Positions 1 through 7,569 are shown, numbered from the stretch's first letter. The stretch: 15,268 bases of DNA from Chloroflexota bacterium (GCA_005883775.1 VBEU01000075.1:1-15268); one strand, 5' to 3'. A program made the numbers and translations. The notes: generated by a model from the sequence alone, not told the origin.

Positions 1-458
1 TTGACGGAGCGCGTGATGAACGAGTCGTCGACACCGAGGAGCTTCATCTTCTCGGCGAGCAGCTTGCGGAACTGCGGGATCGGCATGTCGTTCTTCTTGA
101 CCTCGCCCGTGCCCTCGATGGTCGGCGCGACGCGGCGCGCGTTGATCGCGGTGCGCAGGAAGTTCGCGACCGAGACGCCCGGGATCGCCGATGGGTACTG
201 GAACGCGAGAAAGACTCCCGCGCGCGCACGCGCGTCGACCGGCAGCTTCAGAAGATTCACCCCGTCGAGGAGCACCTGGCCGCGCTCGACCTTGTACTTG
301 GGGTGACCCATGATCGCAAGCGAGAGCGTGCTCTTGCCGGAGCCGTTCGGTCCCATGATCGCGTGCACCGAACCGCTCTCGACGACGAGATCGATCCCGT
401 TGAGGATCGTCTTGCCCTCAACGCTCACGACGAGGTCCTTGATCTCGAGACTAGACAT
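1..458 (-). CDS. sufC: SufC, Fe-S cluster assembly ATPase (3' end beyond window)
   Basis: SufC is the soluble ABC-type ATPase of the SUF machinery; with SufB and SufD it builds Fe-S clusters in the cytoplasm. The first 152 codons are visible; the rest lies beyond base 1. The protein begins MSSLEIKDLVVSVEGKTIL, has a Walker A motif GPNGSGKST at residues 36-44 and the MGHPKYKV segment that follows it in SufC. It also has the Q-loop stretch FQYPSAIPGVSV, which separates SufC from other ABC ATPases. The ABC signature and Walker B are outside the window. The ATG at 458 is preceded by GGGAG about 8 bases upstream and overlaps the end of the Rrf2 gene by 8 bases in another frame, so the two are probably translationally coupled. 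The rest of the suf operon is expected to the left. Family call is firm. Confidence 0.95.
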   Translation of the reverse strand, partial: MSSLEIKDLVVSVEGKTILNGIDLVVESGSVHAIMGPNGSGKSTLSLAIMGHPKYKVERGQVLLDGVNLLKLPVDARARAGVFLAFQYPSAIPGVSVANFLRTAINARRVAPTIEGTGEVKKNDMPIPQFRKLLAEKMKLLGVDDSFITRSV

Positions 459-909
459 GCACACGCTCCCGCGTCGTGGTCTTGGCGAGCTCGGCGAGGG
501 TCATGCCATCGAGTGCCTTCGCGATGCTGTCCTGCAGCTTGAGCCAGACCGCACGCGTGCCGCAATCGGGCTCACGCACGCAGTTCAAGATGGCCTCTCC
601 CTCGGCGGTACAGATCTGGGGCTCGATCGGTCCCTCGAGCGCGCGCACGACGTCACCCGCCGTGATCTCGCGCGGCTCGCGGGCGAGGACATAACCGCCG
701 CCCGCGCCGCGCTTCCCGTTCACGAGACCGGCCTTGCGAAGCGCGGCGACGAGCTGCTCGAGATAGGCCTCGGGCAGGTCCTCTCGCTCCGCGACGGCGT
801 GCAGAGAGACGGTCCCCTGGCCCCAGTGCTTGGCGAGGTCGACCATGAGCCGCATCCCGTACTCGCCGCGCGTGGAGACATGGAAGGCCGCAGGTGAATT
901 TCCGAGCAC
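451..909 (-). CDS. Rrf2/IscR-family transcriptional regulator, probable Fe-S sensor of the suf operon
   Basis: This is an Rrf2-family winged-helix regulator of 152 residues, close to the usual 140-165. The N-terminus has the family hallmark STRGEYGMRLMVDLA (residues 12-26). A helix-turn-helix follows at about 33-60 and then the wing GKRGAGGGYVLA. Three cysteines (C100, C110, C116) sit where IscR-type proteins bind a [2Fe-2S] cluster. The gene lies directly upstream of sufC and overlaps it by 8 bases, so control of Fe-S assembly in response to cluster status is the obvious inferred role. The start is taken as GTG at 909. No other start codon lies between it and the conserved STRGEYG motif; the next is an ATG inside the first helix. 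The open frame continues far upstream only because of high GC. No Shine-Dalgarno is obvious, which would fit a nearly leaderless message. Confidence 0.85.
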   Translation of the reverse strand: MLGNSPAAFHVSTRGEYGMRLMVDLAKHWGQGTVSLHAVAEREDLPEAYLEQLVAALRKAGLVNGKRGAGGGYVLAREPREITAGDVVRALEGPIEPQICTAEGEAILNCVREPDCGTRAVWLKLQDSIAKALDGMTLAELAKTTTRERVHV

Positions 910-920
910 TTCACTCGGAA
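900..920. promoter_or_regulatory. Inverted repeat, candidate autoregulatory operator
   Basis: The perfect 7-base arms TTCCGAG (900-906) and CTCGGAA (914-920) are separated by 7 bases; the flanks AAT and TT extend the symmetry imperfectly. The repeat covers the expected transcription start and the GTG start codon of the Rrf2 gene, immediately downstream of its predicted -10 box. Rrf2 regulators such as IscR usually bind dyad sites in their own promoters, so this is a plausible self-repression site. It lies in the gap shared with the divergent NTPase gene and could affect that gene too. A role as an RNA hairpin cannot be excluded. Confidence 0.45.
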
Positions 921-948
921 TTGTACGCGTTAGATACCCCAGCGAGAA
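920..948 (-). promoter_or_regulatory. Predicted promoter of the rrf2-suf operon
   Basis: On the minus strand a -10-like TACAAT (925-920, five of six matches to TATAAT) lies 17 bases after a weak -35-like TTCTCG (948-943, three of six matches). Transcription would start near 913, only a few bases before the GTG start at 909. This is a prediction by eye from consensus sequences and could be coincidental. Confidence 0.35.
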
Positions 949-1006
949 GCGGCCGTTTCGGCCCCAAATCGTGGCCTGTGCGTGGTCATCGGGTAGGGTC
1001 GGCGCC

Positions 1007-1552
1007 GTGCCTCTTCCTTTTCGGGCCGCCGCCGTCGGATCGACGAATCCAGCGAAGGTCGAAGCGGTGCGGCGCATCCTCGAGCGGCTTGCGCCGCGAT
1101 GCGCGCTGGAGGCGCTGAACGTTCCGAGCGGCGTCGGCGCGATGCCGCTTGGCGAGGACGCCGTGCGCGCCGGCGCACATGCGCGGGCGCGCGCCGCGCT
1201 CGAGCGTAGCGGCGCGGACGTCGCCTTCGGGCTCGAGGGTGGCGCCATCCTCGAAGCCCGAGATGCGTGGCTCACCGGACATGTCGTCGCGGTGACGCGC
1301 GACGGAAGGCTCGGTGAGGCGGCATGGGGACGGATGCTCCTGCCGCACGTCGCCGCGGAGCGACTGCGCGCCGGCGAAGAGCTCGGCGACATCATCGACG
1401 ATCTCTTCGAACGCAAGGAGTCCAAGCGTCAAGCGGGCGCGATCGGGATCCTCACCGAGGGCGCGATGTCACGCACCGATGCGTTCGCCTACCTCGTCGC
1501 GATGGCCTGCGCGCCGCTCCTCCATCCGGACCTCTATGCCGAGGGATCGTGA
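1007..1552 (+). CDS. Inosine/xanthosine triphosphatase family protein (YjjX/DUF84)
   Basis: The 181-residue product belongs to the DUF84/YjjX NTPase family, whose studied members hydrolyse ITP and XTP (damaged purine nucleotides) to keep them out of nucleic acids. Visible hallmarks are the N-terminal VGSTNPAKVEAVR (about residues 9-21), the G-rich AFGLEGGA strand near 73-80, and the conserved block GEELGDIIDDLFERKESKRQ followed by GAIGILTEGAMSR. Length matches the usual 170-185. The start is GTG 1007, with GGTAGGG about ten bases upstream; a GTG at 971 in the same frame is an alternative, and the ATG far upstream lies inside the opposing Rrf2 gene. It is the only plus-strand gene I accept in the window. 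It diverges from the Rrf2 gene and converges on the CPBP gene with a 4-base gap and no visible terminator. The exact substrate is not proven by sequence. Confidence 0.88.
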   Translation: MPLPFRAAAVGSTNPAKVEAVRRILERLAPRCALEALNVPSGVGAMPLGEDAVRAGAHARARAALERSGADVAFGLEGGAILEARDAWLTGHVVAVTRDGRLGEAAWGRMLLPHVAAERLRAGEELGDIIDDLFERKESKRQAGAIGILTEGAMSRTDAFAYLVAMACAPLLHPDLYAEGS

Positions 1553-1556
1553 GAGG

Positions 1557-2507
1557 TCAGCGCAGAGGCACAGGCGTCGGCACCGGGATCCGGACCGGCG
1601 CGCGTTCCACAGCCGTTTCTCGATAGCCCAGCCTGCCCCGCGTGATCACGAGAACTCCGATCGCAACGATCGCGAGACCGAAGTACATGAGGCGTCCGTC
1701 GACGCCTGGATAGAAGCCGGTCAGGATCGCGGCCGAGGCGACCACATCGAAGGACGCATGCAGCAGCGCCACCAGAGGTAGCGAGCCTCCGGTCGAATTG
1801 AAGACCCACGTGAGAATCAGCCGCACCGGAACGGCGAAGAGCACCAGGAGGTAGAAGATGTATTCGGGGACCTCGGATGTCGTGAGCCGGCCGGAATCGG
1901 TGAGGCCGCCGGCAAGGAAGAGCAGCGGGAAGTGCCCGAGCCCGAAGAGCGGAGCGACCATCAAGCTCGCGAAGACCGGCCCGAAGCGCTTCTGCCACCG
2001 TGCAGTGAGGAACGACATCCAGCCGGTCTCCTCCCAAAGCGAGATGAGCACAGCAATGAGAACGACCTGCAGGACGTAATTCGGAAGGAACTGCGGAAGG
2101 TTCGCGCCGAACGCGCCGAGGACGCTCGTGCCCTGGACCACCGCGGCGGCCACGAGCAATAGCAGCGGCGCGCCGAAGAGAGCGAGCAGGTACCACTGCG
2201 GGCCCGTGCGCCACGTGAAGTAGCGGCTGCGGAGCTCGCGAACGCCATCCTTGCCGTCAGCGATCCGTGTCACCAGGAAGGCGCCGCCCGCGAGGCCGAC
2301 GATGGTCAAGAGGAGGATCGAGGGCTGCGGCGGGAGATCGTACGCGAAGAGGCCGAAACCTGACGTTCCGAGGAGCGCCGGTAGAAAGAAGATCCAGCCT
2401 GTGACGTAGAAGAAGATGAGGAACGCGCCCGCGGGATGCCGCGCGATGGTCGCCTTGATGGTCGACCAGACGGTGGGTTGAGTCGATGCGATCACGAGAA
2501 CCCCCAA
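1557..2507 (-). CDS. CPBP-family intramembrane metalloprotease (CAAX protease-like)
   Basis: This hydrophobic 316-residue protein has about eight membrane segments and the three motifs of the CPBP/Abi family. They are EETGW at 159-163 (catalytic glutamates), FGLGH with H192, and LHASFD with H250. Family members include eukaryotic CAAX proteases, where the motifs form the active site; in bacteria the substrates are mostly unknown, with roles proposed in bacteriocin immunity and peptide maturation. The C-terminal tail after about 290 is short, basic and proline-rich. The start used is TTG 2507; GTG 2495 in the same frame, with GGGGG five bases upstream, is equally possible and would shorten the protein by four residues. 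No neighbour suggests a substrate. Confidence 0.88.
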   Translation of the reverse strand: MGVLVIASTQPTVWSTIKATIARHPAGAFLIFFYVTGWIFFLPALLGTSGFGLFAYDLPPQPSILLLTIVGLAGGAFLVTRIADGKDGVRELRSRYFTWRTGPQWYLLALFGAPLLLLVAAAVVQGTSVLGAFGANLPQFLPNYVLQVVLIAVLISLWEETGWMSFLTARWQKRFGPVFASLMVAPLFGLGHFPLLFLAGGLTDSGRLTTSEVPEYIFYLLVLFAVPVRLILTWVFNSTGGSLPLVALLHASFDVVASAAILTGFYPGVDGRLMYFGLAIVAIGVLVITRGRLGYRETAVERAPVRIPVPTPVPLR

Positions 2508-2592
2508 GGCGCCGACCCCGTCGAGCGCACCTTCACCTTACCCGAGTGACCAAGCAAGGAAGCACGCAACGGGTCGCTACGACAGCCACCAC

Positions 2593-2620
2593 CGGCCCGG
2601 CGGCCGAAGCCGCCGGGCCG
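2593..2620 (-). terminator. Strong GC hairpin after the SnoaL-like gene
   Basis: Perfect 12-base arms CGGCCCGGCGGC and GCCGCCGGGCCG close on a 4-base loop, which reads TTCG in the minus-strand RNA, a very stable tetraloop. It begins 14 bases after the stop of the SnoaL-like gene (2634) and lies upstream of the CPBP gene. The minus-strand sequence after it is GTGGTGG, not a U-run, so it resembles the U-less hairpin terminators seen in high-GC bacteria or an RNA-stabilising element. The plus strand is followed by CTCATTTCTT, but no plus-strand gene reaches it. Confidence 0.65.
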
Positions 2621-2633
2621 CTCATTTCTTGGC

Positions 2634-3071
2634 TTACGCCGTCGCGGGCATCGGGACCGCGCCGATCTGCTCGAGCAACGTCATGAGGTCGAAGAAGTGT
2701 CTGGTCTCGGCGACCTTGTCGCCCTTGAATCTGATTACCTGGACCGCCGAGATCTTCACGCGCTTCTGGCTGGCAGGGATGGTGCCCATCGCTGAGACGA
2801 GGTCACCCCGGTGCGTCCCCTGCCAGGTGATCTCGAGCACCACGGTATCGGCGCCCTCGGTCACCTTCGTGATCGTTCCCGTCGCGTCGGGGAACGCTTC
2901 CTTCCATCCCTTGCTTGCCTCGACGATCTGATCCGGACCCTGGACTTTGCGCTGGGTCGCGAGCTCTTCGTACACCGCGTCCGAGCTCAGCGGCGCCTTG
3001 AACCGCTCCCAATCTCCCGCGCTGAACGCTTCAATGCCCTCTTTCGCCAAGCGCACCTTGTCTGTACCCAT
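2634..3071 (-). CDS. SnoaL-like / NTF2-fold protein (ester cyclase-type family)
   Basis: The 145-residue product matches the SnoaL-like/NTF2 fold in length and pattern. It opens with an N-terminal helix ending in KEGIEAFSAGDWERFKAPLSSDAVYEE (about residues 10-36), the usual first conserved block. The middle has KGWKEAFPDATGTITKV (about 54-70), and the end carries the strand block ISAVQVIRFKGDKVAETRHFFD. Proteins of this fold include polyketide cyclases, isomerases and many small domains of unknown role, so no reaction can be assigned. The ATG at 3071 has a strong ribosome site, GGGGAGG, 6 bases upstream, which fixes the start. The gene lies 80 bases downstream of the ABC exporter and ends just before a strong hairpin; no signal peptide or membrane segment is visible. 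Confidence 0.85.
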   Translation of the reverse strand: MGTDKVRLAKEGIEAFSAGDWERFKAPLSSDAVYEELATQRKVQGPDQIVEASKGWKEAFPDATGTITKVTEGADTVVLEITWQGTHRGDLVSAMGTIPASQKRVKISAVQVIRFKGDKVAETRHFFDLMTLLEQIGAVPMPATA

Positions 3072-3105
3072 CGTGGTCCTCCCCTTTTAACGCTCGATAG
3101 CGACT

Positions 3106-3122
3106 GGCCAGGCTTCCTGGCC
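3106..3122. promoter_or_regulatory. Perfect short dyad between the ABC exporter and the SnoaL-like gene
   Basis: Arms GGCCAGG (3106-3112) and CCTGGCC (3116-3122) pair perfectly around a 3-base centre, 29 bases after the exporter stop and 34 bases before the SnoaL-like start. It could be a weak terminator hairpin for the exporter, although no U-run follows, or a protein-binding dyad in the promoter of the SnoaL-like gene. The sequence does not decide between them. Confidence 0.4.
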
Positions 3123-3151
3123 GAGCGTACTCCGGGTGCAAAACGCGACGG

Positions 3152-5038
3152 TTACGAGCTGGGTGGTCCAAAGCGGCGCGCGCCGGCCACGGTTCCGATG
3201 AGGACGGGCTCGGGCGGCACGTCGGCCGACGCCACCGCGCTCTCGTCGACGAACTTCCGCGTGTAGAGGCGGTGGTAGAGGCCGCCGCGCGTGAGGAGCT
3301 CCGCGTGCGTGCCCTCCTCGACGATGCGGCCCCGGTCGAGCACCAGGATCCGGTCCGCGCGCTCGACCGTCGACAGCCGGTGCGCGATCACGATCGTCGT
3401 GCGGCCACGCATCAGACGGTCAAGGGCCTGCTGAACGAGGAATTCGCTCTCGTTGTCGAGCGAGCTGGTGGCCTCGTCGAGGAGAAGGATCCGGGCGTCG
3501 CGAAGGATCGCCCTGGCGATGGCGATGCGCTGCCGCTGTCCGACCGACAGCCGGACGCCGCGCTCGCCGACAATCGTCTCCATGCGCTTCGGCATTCGCG
3601 AGATGAACTCGGTGGCGTTCGCGGCTCGGGCCGCATCCTCGATCTCCGCCTGCGTCGCGTCGAGCCTCCCGTAGCGAATGTTCTCGCGGATCGTGTCGCC
3701 GAAGAGGATCGGCTCCTGCGGCACGACCGCGATCTGCTCGCGCAGCGAACGGAGCGTGACCTCGCGGATGTCTCGCCCATCGACGCACACCCGACCACCG
3801 ACCGGGTCGTAGAAGCGGCCGACGAGATTCACGAGCGTCGTCTTGCCGGCGCCCGACGGACCGACGAGCGCGGTCGTCTTGCCTTCGCCGAACACGGTCG
3901 ACAGCGATTCGAATATCAGCGGCCCTTCGCCGTACTTGAAGGACACCGCGTCGAACTCGATCTCGCCGCGCACCGGGCCGATCGGAGCGGCGCCCGGGAG
4001 GTCGCGGACGTCAGGCTCGGTGTCGAGCAGAGCGAAGATCCGGTCGGCCGCGCCGAACGCTTGCTGGATCCCCGTCCACTGGCTCGCGAGACCGCCGACC
4101 GGACCGGCCACCATTCCCATGTAGAGAAGGAATGCGACGAGCTCACCCGCGGTGAGCTCACCACTCGCCACCTGGTGCCCGCCATACCAGAGGACAACGA
4201 TCGACGACGCGAACCCGAGGAACCCGATCGCCGGGAACATGATCGCGCCGACGCGCGCGCGGTCGATGCTCTTCTGGAACATCACGATGAGCTTCTCGTG
4301 GAAGCGCTTCGCCTCGTAGTCCTCGCGGGTGAAGGCCTGCACCACGCGCACCTCGGCGAGCGCCTCTTGCAACACACCAACGGCCTCACCCTGCGCGTCC
4401 TGCGCCGCGCGGGAGATGTCGCGTATCCGGCGGCCGAGGTACTGGCCGATGATCCCGATCGGCGGCGCGACCACCAGCGTGAGCAATGCGAGCCGCCAGT
4501 TCATGAGAAAGATGATCGTGATCCCGCCCACGAGCGTCAGGACCTGGCCGAGCACCTGGATGATCGTCTGCGTGACGACGCCGTGCACGAGAGTCGCGTC
4601 GCTCGTGACGTGCGACATGAGGTCGCCAGTCTTCCGGACGTTGAAAAAGGACAGCGACATCGACTGGAGGTGGTTCACGATCGCCATGCGCAGGTCGAAG
4701 ATGACCTTCTCGCCCGTCCAGGCCATCACGAACTGGCGCACGCCGTCAACGACCGCGCGCACCAGCAGGACTACGACAAAAATGACGACGAGCTCGTCGA
4801 GCAGCCCCGGCTCCTTCAGGCCGAGGTCGAGCACGCGCTGCACGATCTTCGGCCAGACGAGTCCAAGCGCGGTCGAGACCAGGAGCAATACGACGGCGAT
4901 CCCAAGATTCCCCCGATACGGTCCGACAAATCGCAGGAGTCTCCGATACATCGCGACCGTGGGTCGCTTCTTCGCGGCGTCGCCGCGCTGGCCCCACATG
5001 AACATGTGGACGCCCCCGCCGCCGCCCATCCCGATCAT
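3152..5038 (-). CDS. ABC exporter, fused membrane and ATPase domains (multidrug/lipid type)
   Basis: This complete 628-residue half-transporter works as a dimer in the cytoplasmic membrane to export drugs, lipids or peptides; the substrate is not predictable. After a glycine/methionine-rich N-terminus (MIGMGGGGGVHMFMWG) come six membrane helices between about residues 44 and 320. The ATPase domain runs from about 357. It shows Walker A GPSGAGKTT (393-401), Q-loop Q441 in VPQEPILFGDTI, signature LSVGQ (497-501), Walker B ILLLDE (517-522) and switch histidine H553 in IAHRLST. All catalytic residues are present, so it should be active. The tail after about 600 is short and unconserved. Start ATG 5038 has GGGAG upstream; ATG 5029 is an alternative. 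It stands apart from the importer genes, with an 88-base gap upstream. Confidence 0.93.
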   Translation of the reverse strand: MIGMGGGGGVHMFMWGQRGDAAKKRPTVAMYRRLLRFVGPYRGNLGIAVVLLLVSTALGLVWPKIVQRVLDLGLKEPGLLDELVVIFVVVLLVRAVVDGVRQFVMAWTGEKVIFDLRMAIVNHLQSMSLSFFNVRKTGDLMSHVTSDATLVHGVVTQTIIQVLGQVLTLVGGITIIFLMNWRLALLTLVVAPPIGIIGQYLGRRIRDISRAAQDAQGEAVGVLQEALAEVRVVQAFTREDYEAKRFHEKLIVMFQKSIDRARVGAIMFPAIGFLGFASSIVVLWYGGHQVASGELTAGELVAFLLYMGMVAGPVGGLASQWTGIQQAFGAADRIFALLDTEPDVRDLPGAAPIGPVRGEIEFDAVSFKYGEGPLIFESLSTVFGEGKTTALVGPSGAGKTTLVNLVGRFYDPVGGRVCVDGRDIREVTLRSLREQIAVVPQEPILFGDTIRENIRYGRLDATQAEIEDAARAANATEFISRMPKRMETIVGERGVRLSVGQRQRIAIARAILRDARILLLDEATSSLDNESEFLVQQALDRLMRGRTTIVIAHRLSTVERADRILVLDRGRIVEEGTHAELLTRGGLYHRLYTRKFVDESAVASADVPPEPVLIGTVAGARRFGPPSS

Positions 5039-5050
5039 TCCTTACTCCCA

Positions 5051-5065
5051 GCCACCGAAGGTGGC
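5051..5065 (-). other. Small hairpin in the exporter leader
   Basis: Arms GCCACC and GGTGGC pair perfectly around a 3-base loop, 12 bases before the exporter ATG and directly upstream of its presumed ribosome site. It could tune translation of the exporter, but a six-base stem in DNA this GC-rich can easily arise by chance. Confidence 0.25.
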
Positions 5066-5091
5066 GGCAGCAGGATGGTCAGGGCGAACGA

Positions 5092-5108
5092 AGTGAGTCA
5101 TGACCACT
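5092..5108. promoter_or_regulatory. Near-perfect palindrome upstream of the ABC exporter
   Basis: The site reads AGTG-A-GTCATGAC-CACT: a perfect 8-base palindrome GTCATGAC (5097-5104) flanked by complementary AGTG and CACT, with one extra A breaking the symmetry. It lies in the 88-base gap between the third binding-protein gene and the exporter, 53 bases before the exporter start, where an operator for a local repressor would be expected. No regulator gene for it is in the window. Confidence 0.3.
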
Positions 5109-5126
5109 CCACGTTAGCCGACGGCG

Positions 5127-6614
5127 TCAGGGCCGCAGCCACACTGTGCCGAAATACTCGATCCCGCTGTACCCGACAAGGCGCGCCGTGGTGGCGTTCG
5201 GCTTGTCGGCGAAGAGCAGCGGGACCCGAAGCGCGTCGGTCCGCGCGATCTTGGACACCTGTTTGTAGAGCTCGGCCCGTTTTGTCGGATCCGCCTCCGC
5301 GCGGGCCTTGCGGACCAAACCCACGATCAGCGACGCACCGGACGGGTCATCGAGTCCATACAGCGGCCAGAAGACGTCGTCCGGATCGAGACCGAGTGCG
5401 GTCGTGTCGAGAGTGAACGTCGCGCCGGACACGCCTAGCGCAGACGGCTCGACCGAACGAAGGCGGGCGATGACGCCGATCTTGGCAAGGTCCGCGGCGA
5501 TCGATTGGGCGATGCGCTGCGGATCTGGGTAACCCGCGGTCGGAACGTTCGGGTACGCGAGGTCGGCCGAGATCGGGGTCGGGACGTGGGCGTCGGCGAG
5601 CACCTTGCGCGCTGCATCGACGTCGAGCGCCGAGAACTCGACCACGCTGTCGTCGTACCCGAGCGAACCGGGAGGCACGACCTGCATCGCCGGCCGCGAC
5701 GTACCGGCGTAGACCGCCGCGAGCGCGTTGCGGTTGACGGCCATCGCCACGGCGCGGCGGGGCTCGGCTCGATCGAATGGCGTCGCCGTCGCGTCGATGC
5801 CGAGCGATGCGAGGGCCGCGTCCTTCCGGGGGCTGACCACGAGGGTCGGGTCGCTGCGGGCGCTCGACGCCTGCGCTACGGGAAGGTCGAGCGCGGCATC
5901 GACACGCCCAGCACGCAGCTCCGCGAGCCGCGACATGGCGTCAGGCACGGGCCGAAACACAAGTCCATCGAGGTACGGGAGCTGCTTTCCGGCGCCGTCA
6001 CGACCCCAGTACGAGTCGTTCCGACGGAGCGTGAGCCCGCCGTCGGGAGCGAGCGCGCCCGCTGACGCCACAAAGGGTCCGGTGCCCGCGGATCCCCGCG
6101 CGATGGCGGCCTGCGGCGATGCGAGGTGCGCGAGGAATGGACCGAACGGAGCGCGAAGATCGAAGCGCACCGTGCGGGGATCGAGCGCCTGCACGCTCAG
6201 GATCGCGGAAGGGTCGCCGAAAAGCGTGCGATAGGCGTGCGTCGTTCTTCCGCGCTCGAAGCTCGCGACGACGGCGGACGCGTCGAGGGCGCTTCCATCA
6301 TGGAAGAGGACACCCTCGCGAAGCGTGAACGTCCATGACGCGCCGTCGTTCGCCATGACCCACGACGATGCGAGGCGGGGACCGATCCGCGATGTGGCCG
6401 GATCGACGTCGACGAGAGTCTCGAAGATCTGGCGGGTCGCGATGAGCGAGGCCTCGTCGGCCCAGGGATCCAGCGCCGTCGCCTCCGCGGCGATCGCAAG
6501 GCGCAGGGTTCCGCCCGTGGTCGCCGGAGTAGGCGTGGGCGTGGCACTGCTCGGGGCGAGGGTGCACGCACCGATCACCATCAAGATCGCGATGAGCAGG
6601 GCGGAGGATCGCAT
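5127..6614 (-). CDS. Solute-binding lipoprotein of a peptide/nickel-type ABC importer (SBP family 5), third copy
   Basis: The 495-residue product is an extracellular lipid-anchored binding protein that captures solute for an Opp/Dpp-type importer. The N-terminus MRSSALLIAILMVIGAC is a lipoprotein signal with the lipobox cysteine at 17, followed by a Ser/Thr/Pro/Ala linker. The mature part starts GGTLRLAIAAEATALDPW and contains the family block WTFTLREGVLFHDGSALDASAVVASFE. The later GPF and RRNDSYWGRD segments are also typical. It is more alanine-rich and divergent than the copy at 8615-10333. The start is ATG 6614, 31 bases after the upstream permease stop, with GAGG about 14 bases upstream; the longer in-frame start at 6677 would bury the signal peptide. 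Its place after a B-C permease pair suggests it serves that pair. Ligand unknown. Confidence 0.9.
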   Translation of the reverse strand: MRSSALLIAILMVIGACTLAPSSATPTPTPATTGGTLRLAIAAEATALDPWADEASLIATRQIFETLVDVDPATSRIGPRLASSWVMANDGASWTFTLREGVLFHDGSALDASAVVASFERGRTTHAYRTLFGDPSAILSVQALDPRTVRFDLRAPFGPFLAHLASPQAAIARGSAGTGPFVASAGALAPDGGLTLRRNDSYWGRDGAGKQLPYLDGLVFRPVPDAMSRLAELRAGRVDAALDLPVAQASSARSDPTLVVSPRKDAALASLGIDATATPFDRAEPRRAVAMAVNRNALAAVYAGTSRPAMQVVPPGSLGYDDSVVEFSALDVDAARKVLADAHVPTPISADLAYPNVPTAGYPDPQRIAQSIAADLAKIGVIARLRSVEPSALGVSGATFTLDTTALGLDPDDVFWPLYGLDDPSGASLIVGLVRKARAEADPTKRAELYKQVSKIARTDALRVPLLFADKPNATTARLVGYSGIEYFGTVWLRP

Positions 6615-6645
6615 CCGGCGACGCGTTACCTCGGCCCACCGGCCG

Positions 6646-7569
6646 TCAGGACGCCTTGAGCCTCGGGTCGAGAGCATCGCGAAGGCCGTCGCCGATGAGA
6701 TAGAGACATAGAACGGTCAGGAAGATCATCGCGCCAGGGGCCACGACGAGCCATGGTGCGCGGGTCGCGTAGCTCTGCGCGTTGGAAAGCATGTTCCCCC
6801 AACTCGGGGTCGGCGGCGTCACTCCGAGGCCGAGATAGCTGAGCGCGGATTCCGCGAGGATGATCGTGCCGATGTCGATCGCGGCGAGAACGAAGATCAA
6901 CGGGAGGACGTTGGGCAGGATGTGGCGGATGAGGATCCGCGGCGTCGCGGCCCCGATCGTCCGCGCCGCGGTGACGAACTCGCGTTCGCGCAACGCGAAG
7001 GTCTGGCCGCGAACGAAGTTGGTCACACCGGTCCAGAAGAGCACACCGATGATCAGCGTGAGCGTGAGGGCTCCGGGCTGGAACAGCGACGTGATCAGCA
7101 GAAGGAGAAAGATGATCGGGATCGAGTTCAGCGTGGTGATGAACCAAGTGATCAGGTCATCCACCGCGCCGCGCATGTAGCCGGCGAGCAAGCCCAGCCC
7201 GACGCCCAACGTGAGATTCATGAACGCCGCGACGAAGCCGATAAAGAGCGAGACCTGGCCGCCGTAGAGCAGGCGGACCACCTGGCTGCGGCCGATCTCA
7301 TCGGCACCGAGCATGTAGGCCGGCGGATCGAACGTCGGCTTCGCGTAGATGCGTAGGAGGTCCTGCTCCTCGAAGCTCGTGTGGAACACGTATTGCGCGA
7401 AAAGCGGCGCGCCGATCGCTGAGAGCGCGAGTAGGAGCAAGACCGCAGCGGCCCCCATCGTGAGCCGGTCACGACGGAGGCTGTACCACGCGTTGGTCCA
7501 GAGCCCGGCAGACGCACGCCGGGTCGCCCCGGTCACCGGGATCACGTCGGCGCGGGCGACTGTTGCCAT
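6646..7569 (-). CDS. Peptide-type ABC importer permease C (DppC/OppC family), second set
   Basis: This 307-residue inner-membrane permease has six expected membrane helices: one near 38-60, the rest after residue 100. The family block LGADEIGRSQVVRLLYGG is at about 87-104, and the ATPase-contacting EAA loop EFVTAARTIGAATPRILIRHILPN is at about 197-220. The C-terminus has the family ending GDGLRDALDPRLK. It pairs with the B permease just upstream; its ATG at 7569 is only 4 bases from that gene's stop, so the two are surely co-transcribed. No ATPase gene follows; the next gene is another binding lipoprotein. Substrate cannot be read from the sequence. Confidence 0.93.
   Translation of the reverse strand: MATVARADVIPVTGATRRASAGLWTNAWYSLRRDRLTMGAAAVLLLLALSAIGAPLFAQYVFHTSFEEQDLLRIYAKPTFDPPAYMLGADEIGRSQVVRLLYGGQVSLFIGFVAAFMNLTLGVGLGLLAGYMRGAVDDLITWFITTLNSIPIIFLLLLITSLFQPGALTLTLIIGVLFWTGVTNFVRGQTFALREREFVTAARTIGAATPRILIRHILPNVLPLIFVLAAIDIGTIILAESALSYLGLGVTPPTPSWGNMLSNAQSYATRAPWLVVAPGAMIFLTVLCLYLIGDGLRDALDPRLKAS

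Noticed and set aside
830..1006. N-terminal extension of the NTPase gene to ATG 830
   Set aside because: It would overlap the start of the Rrf2 gene and add residues absent from the DUF84 family; GTG 1007 places the GSTNPAK motif at its usual position.
910..1425. N-terminal extension of the Rrf2 regulator up to 1425
   Set aside because: The added sequence is low-complexity and antisense to the NTPase gene; the regulator fold starts at the STRGEYG motif, consistent with GTG 909.
3272..5416. 714-residue plus-strand open frame opposite the ABC exporter
   Set aside because: It is antisense to a gene with every ABC exporter motif, its translation is rich in Arg, Asp, His and Glu with no recognisable domain, and long open antisense frames are expected at this GC content.
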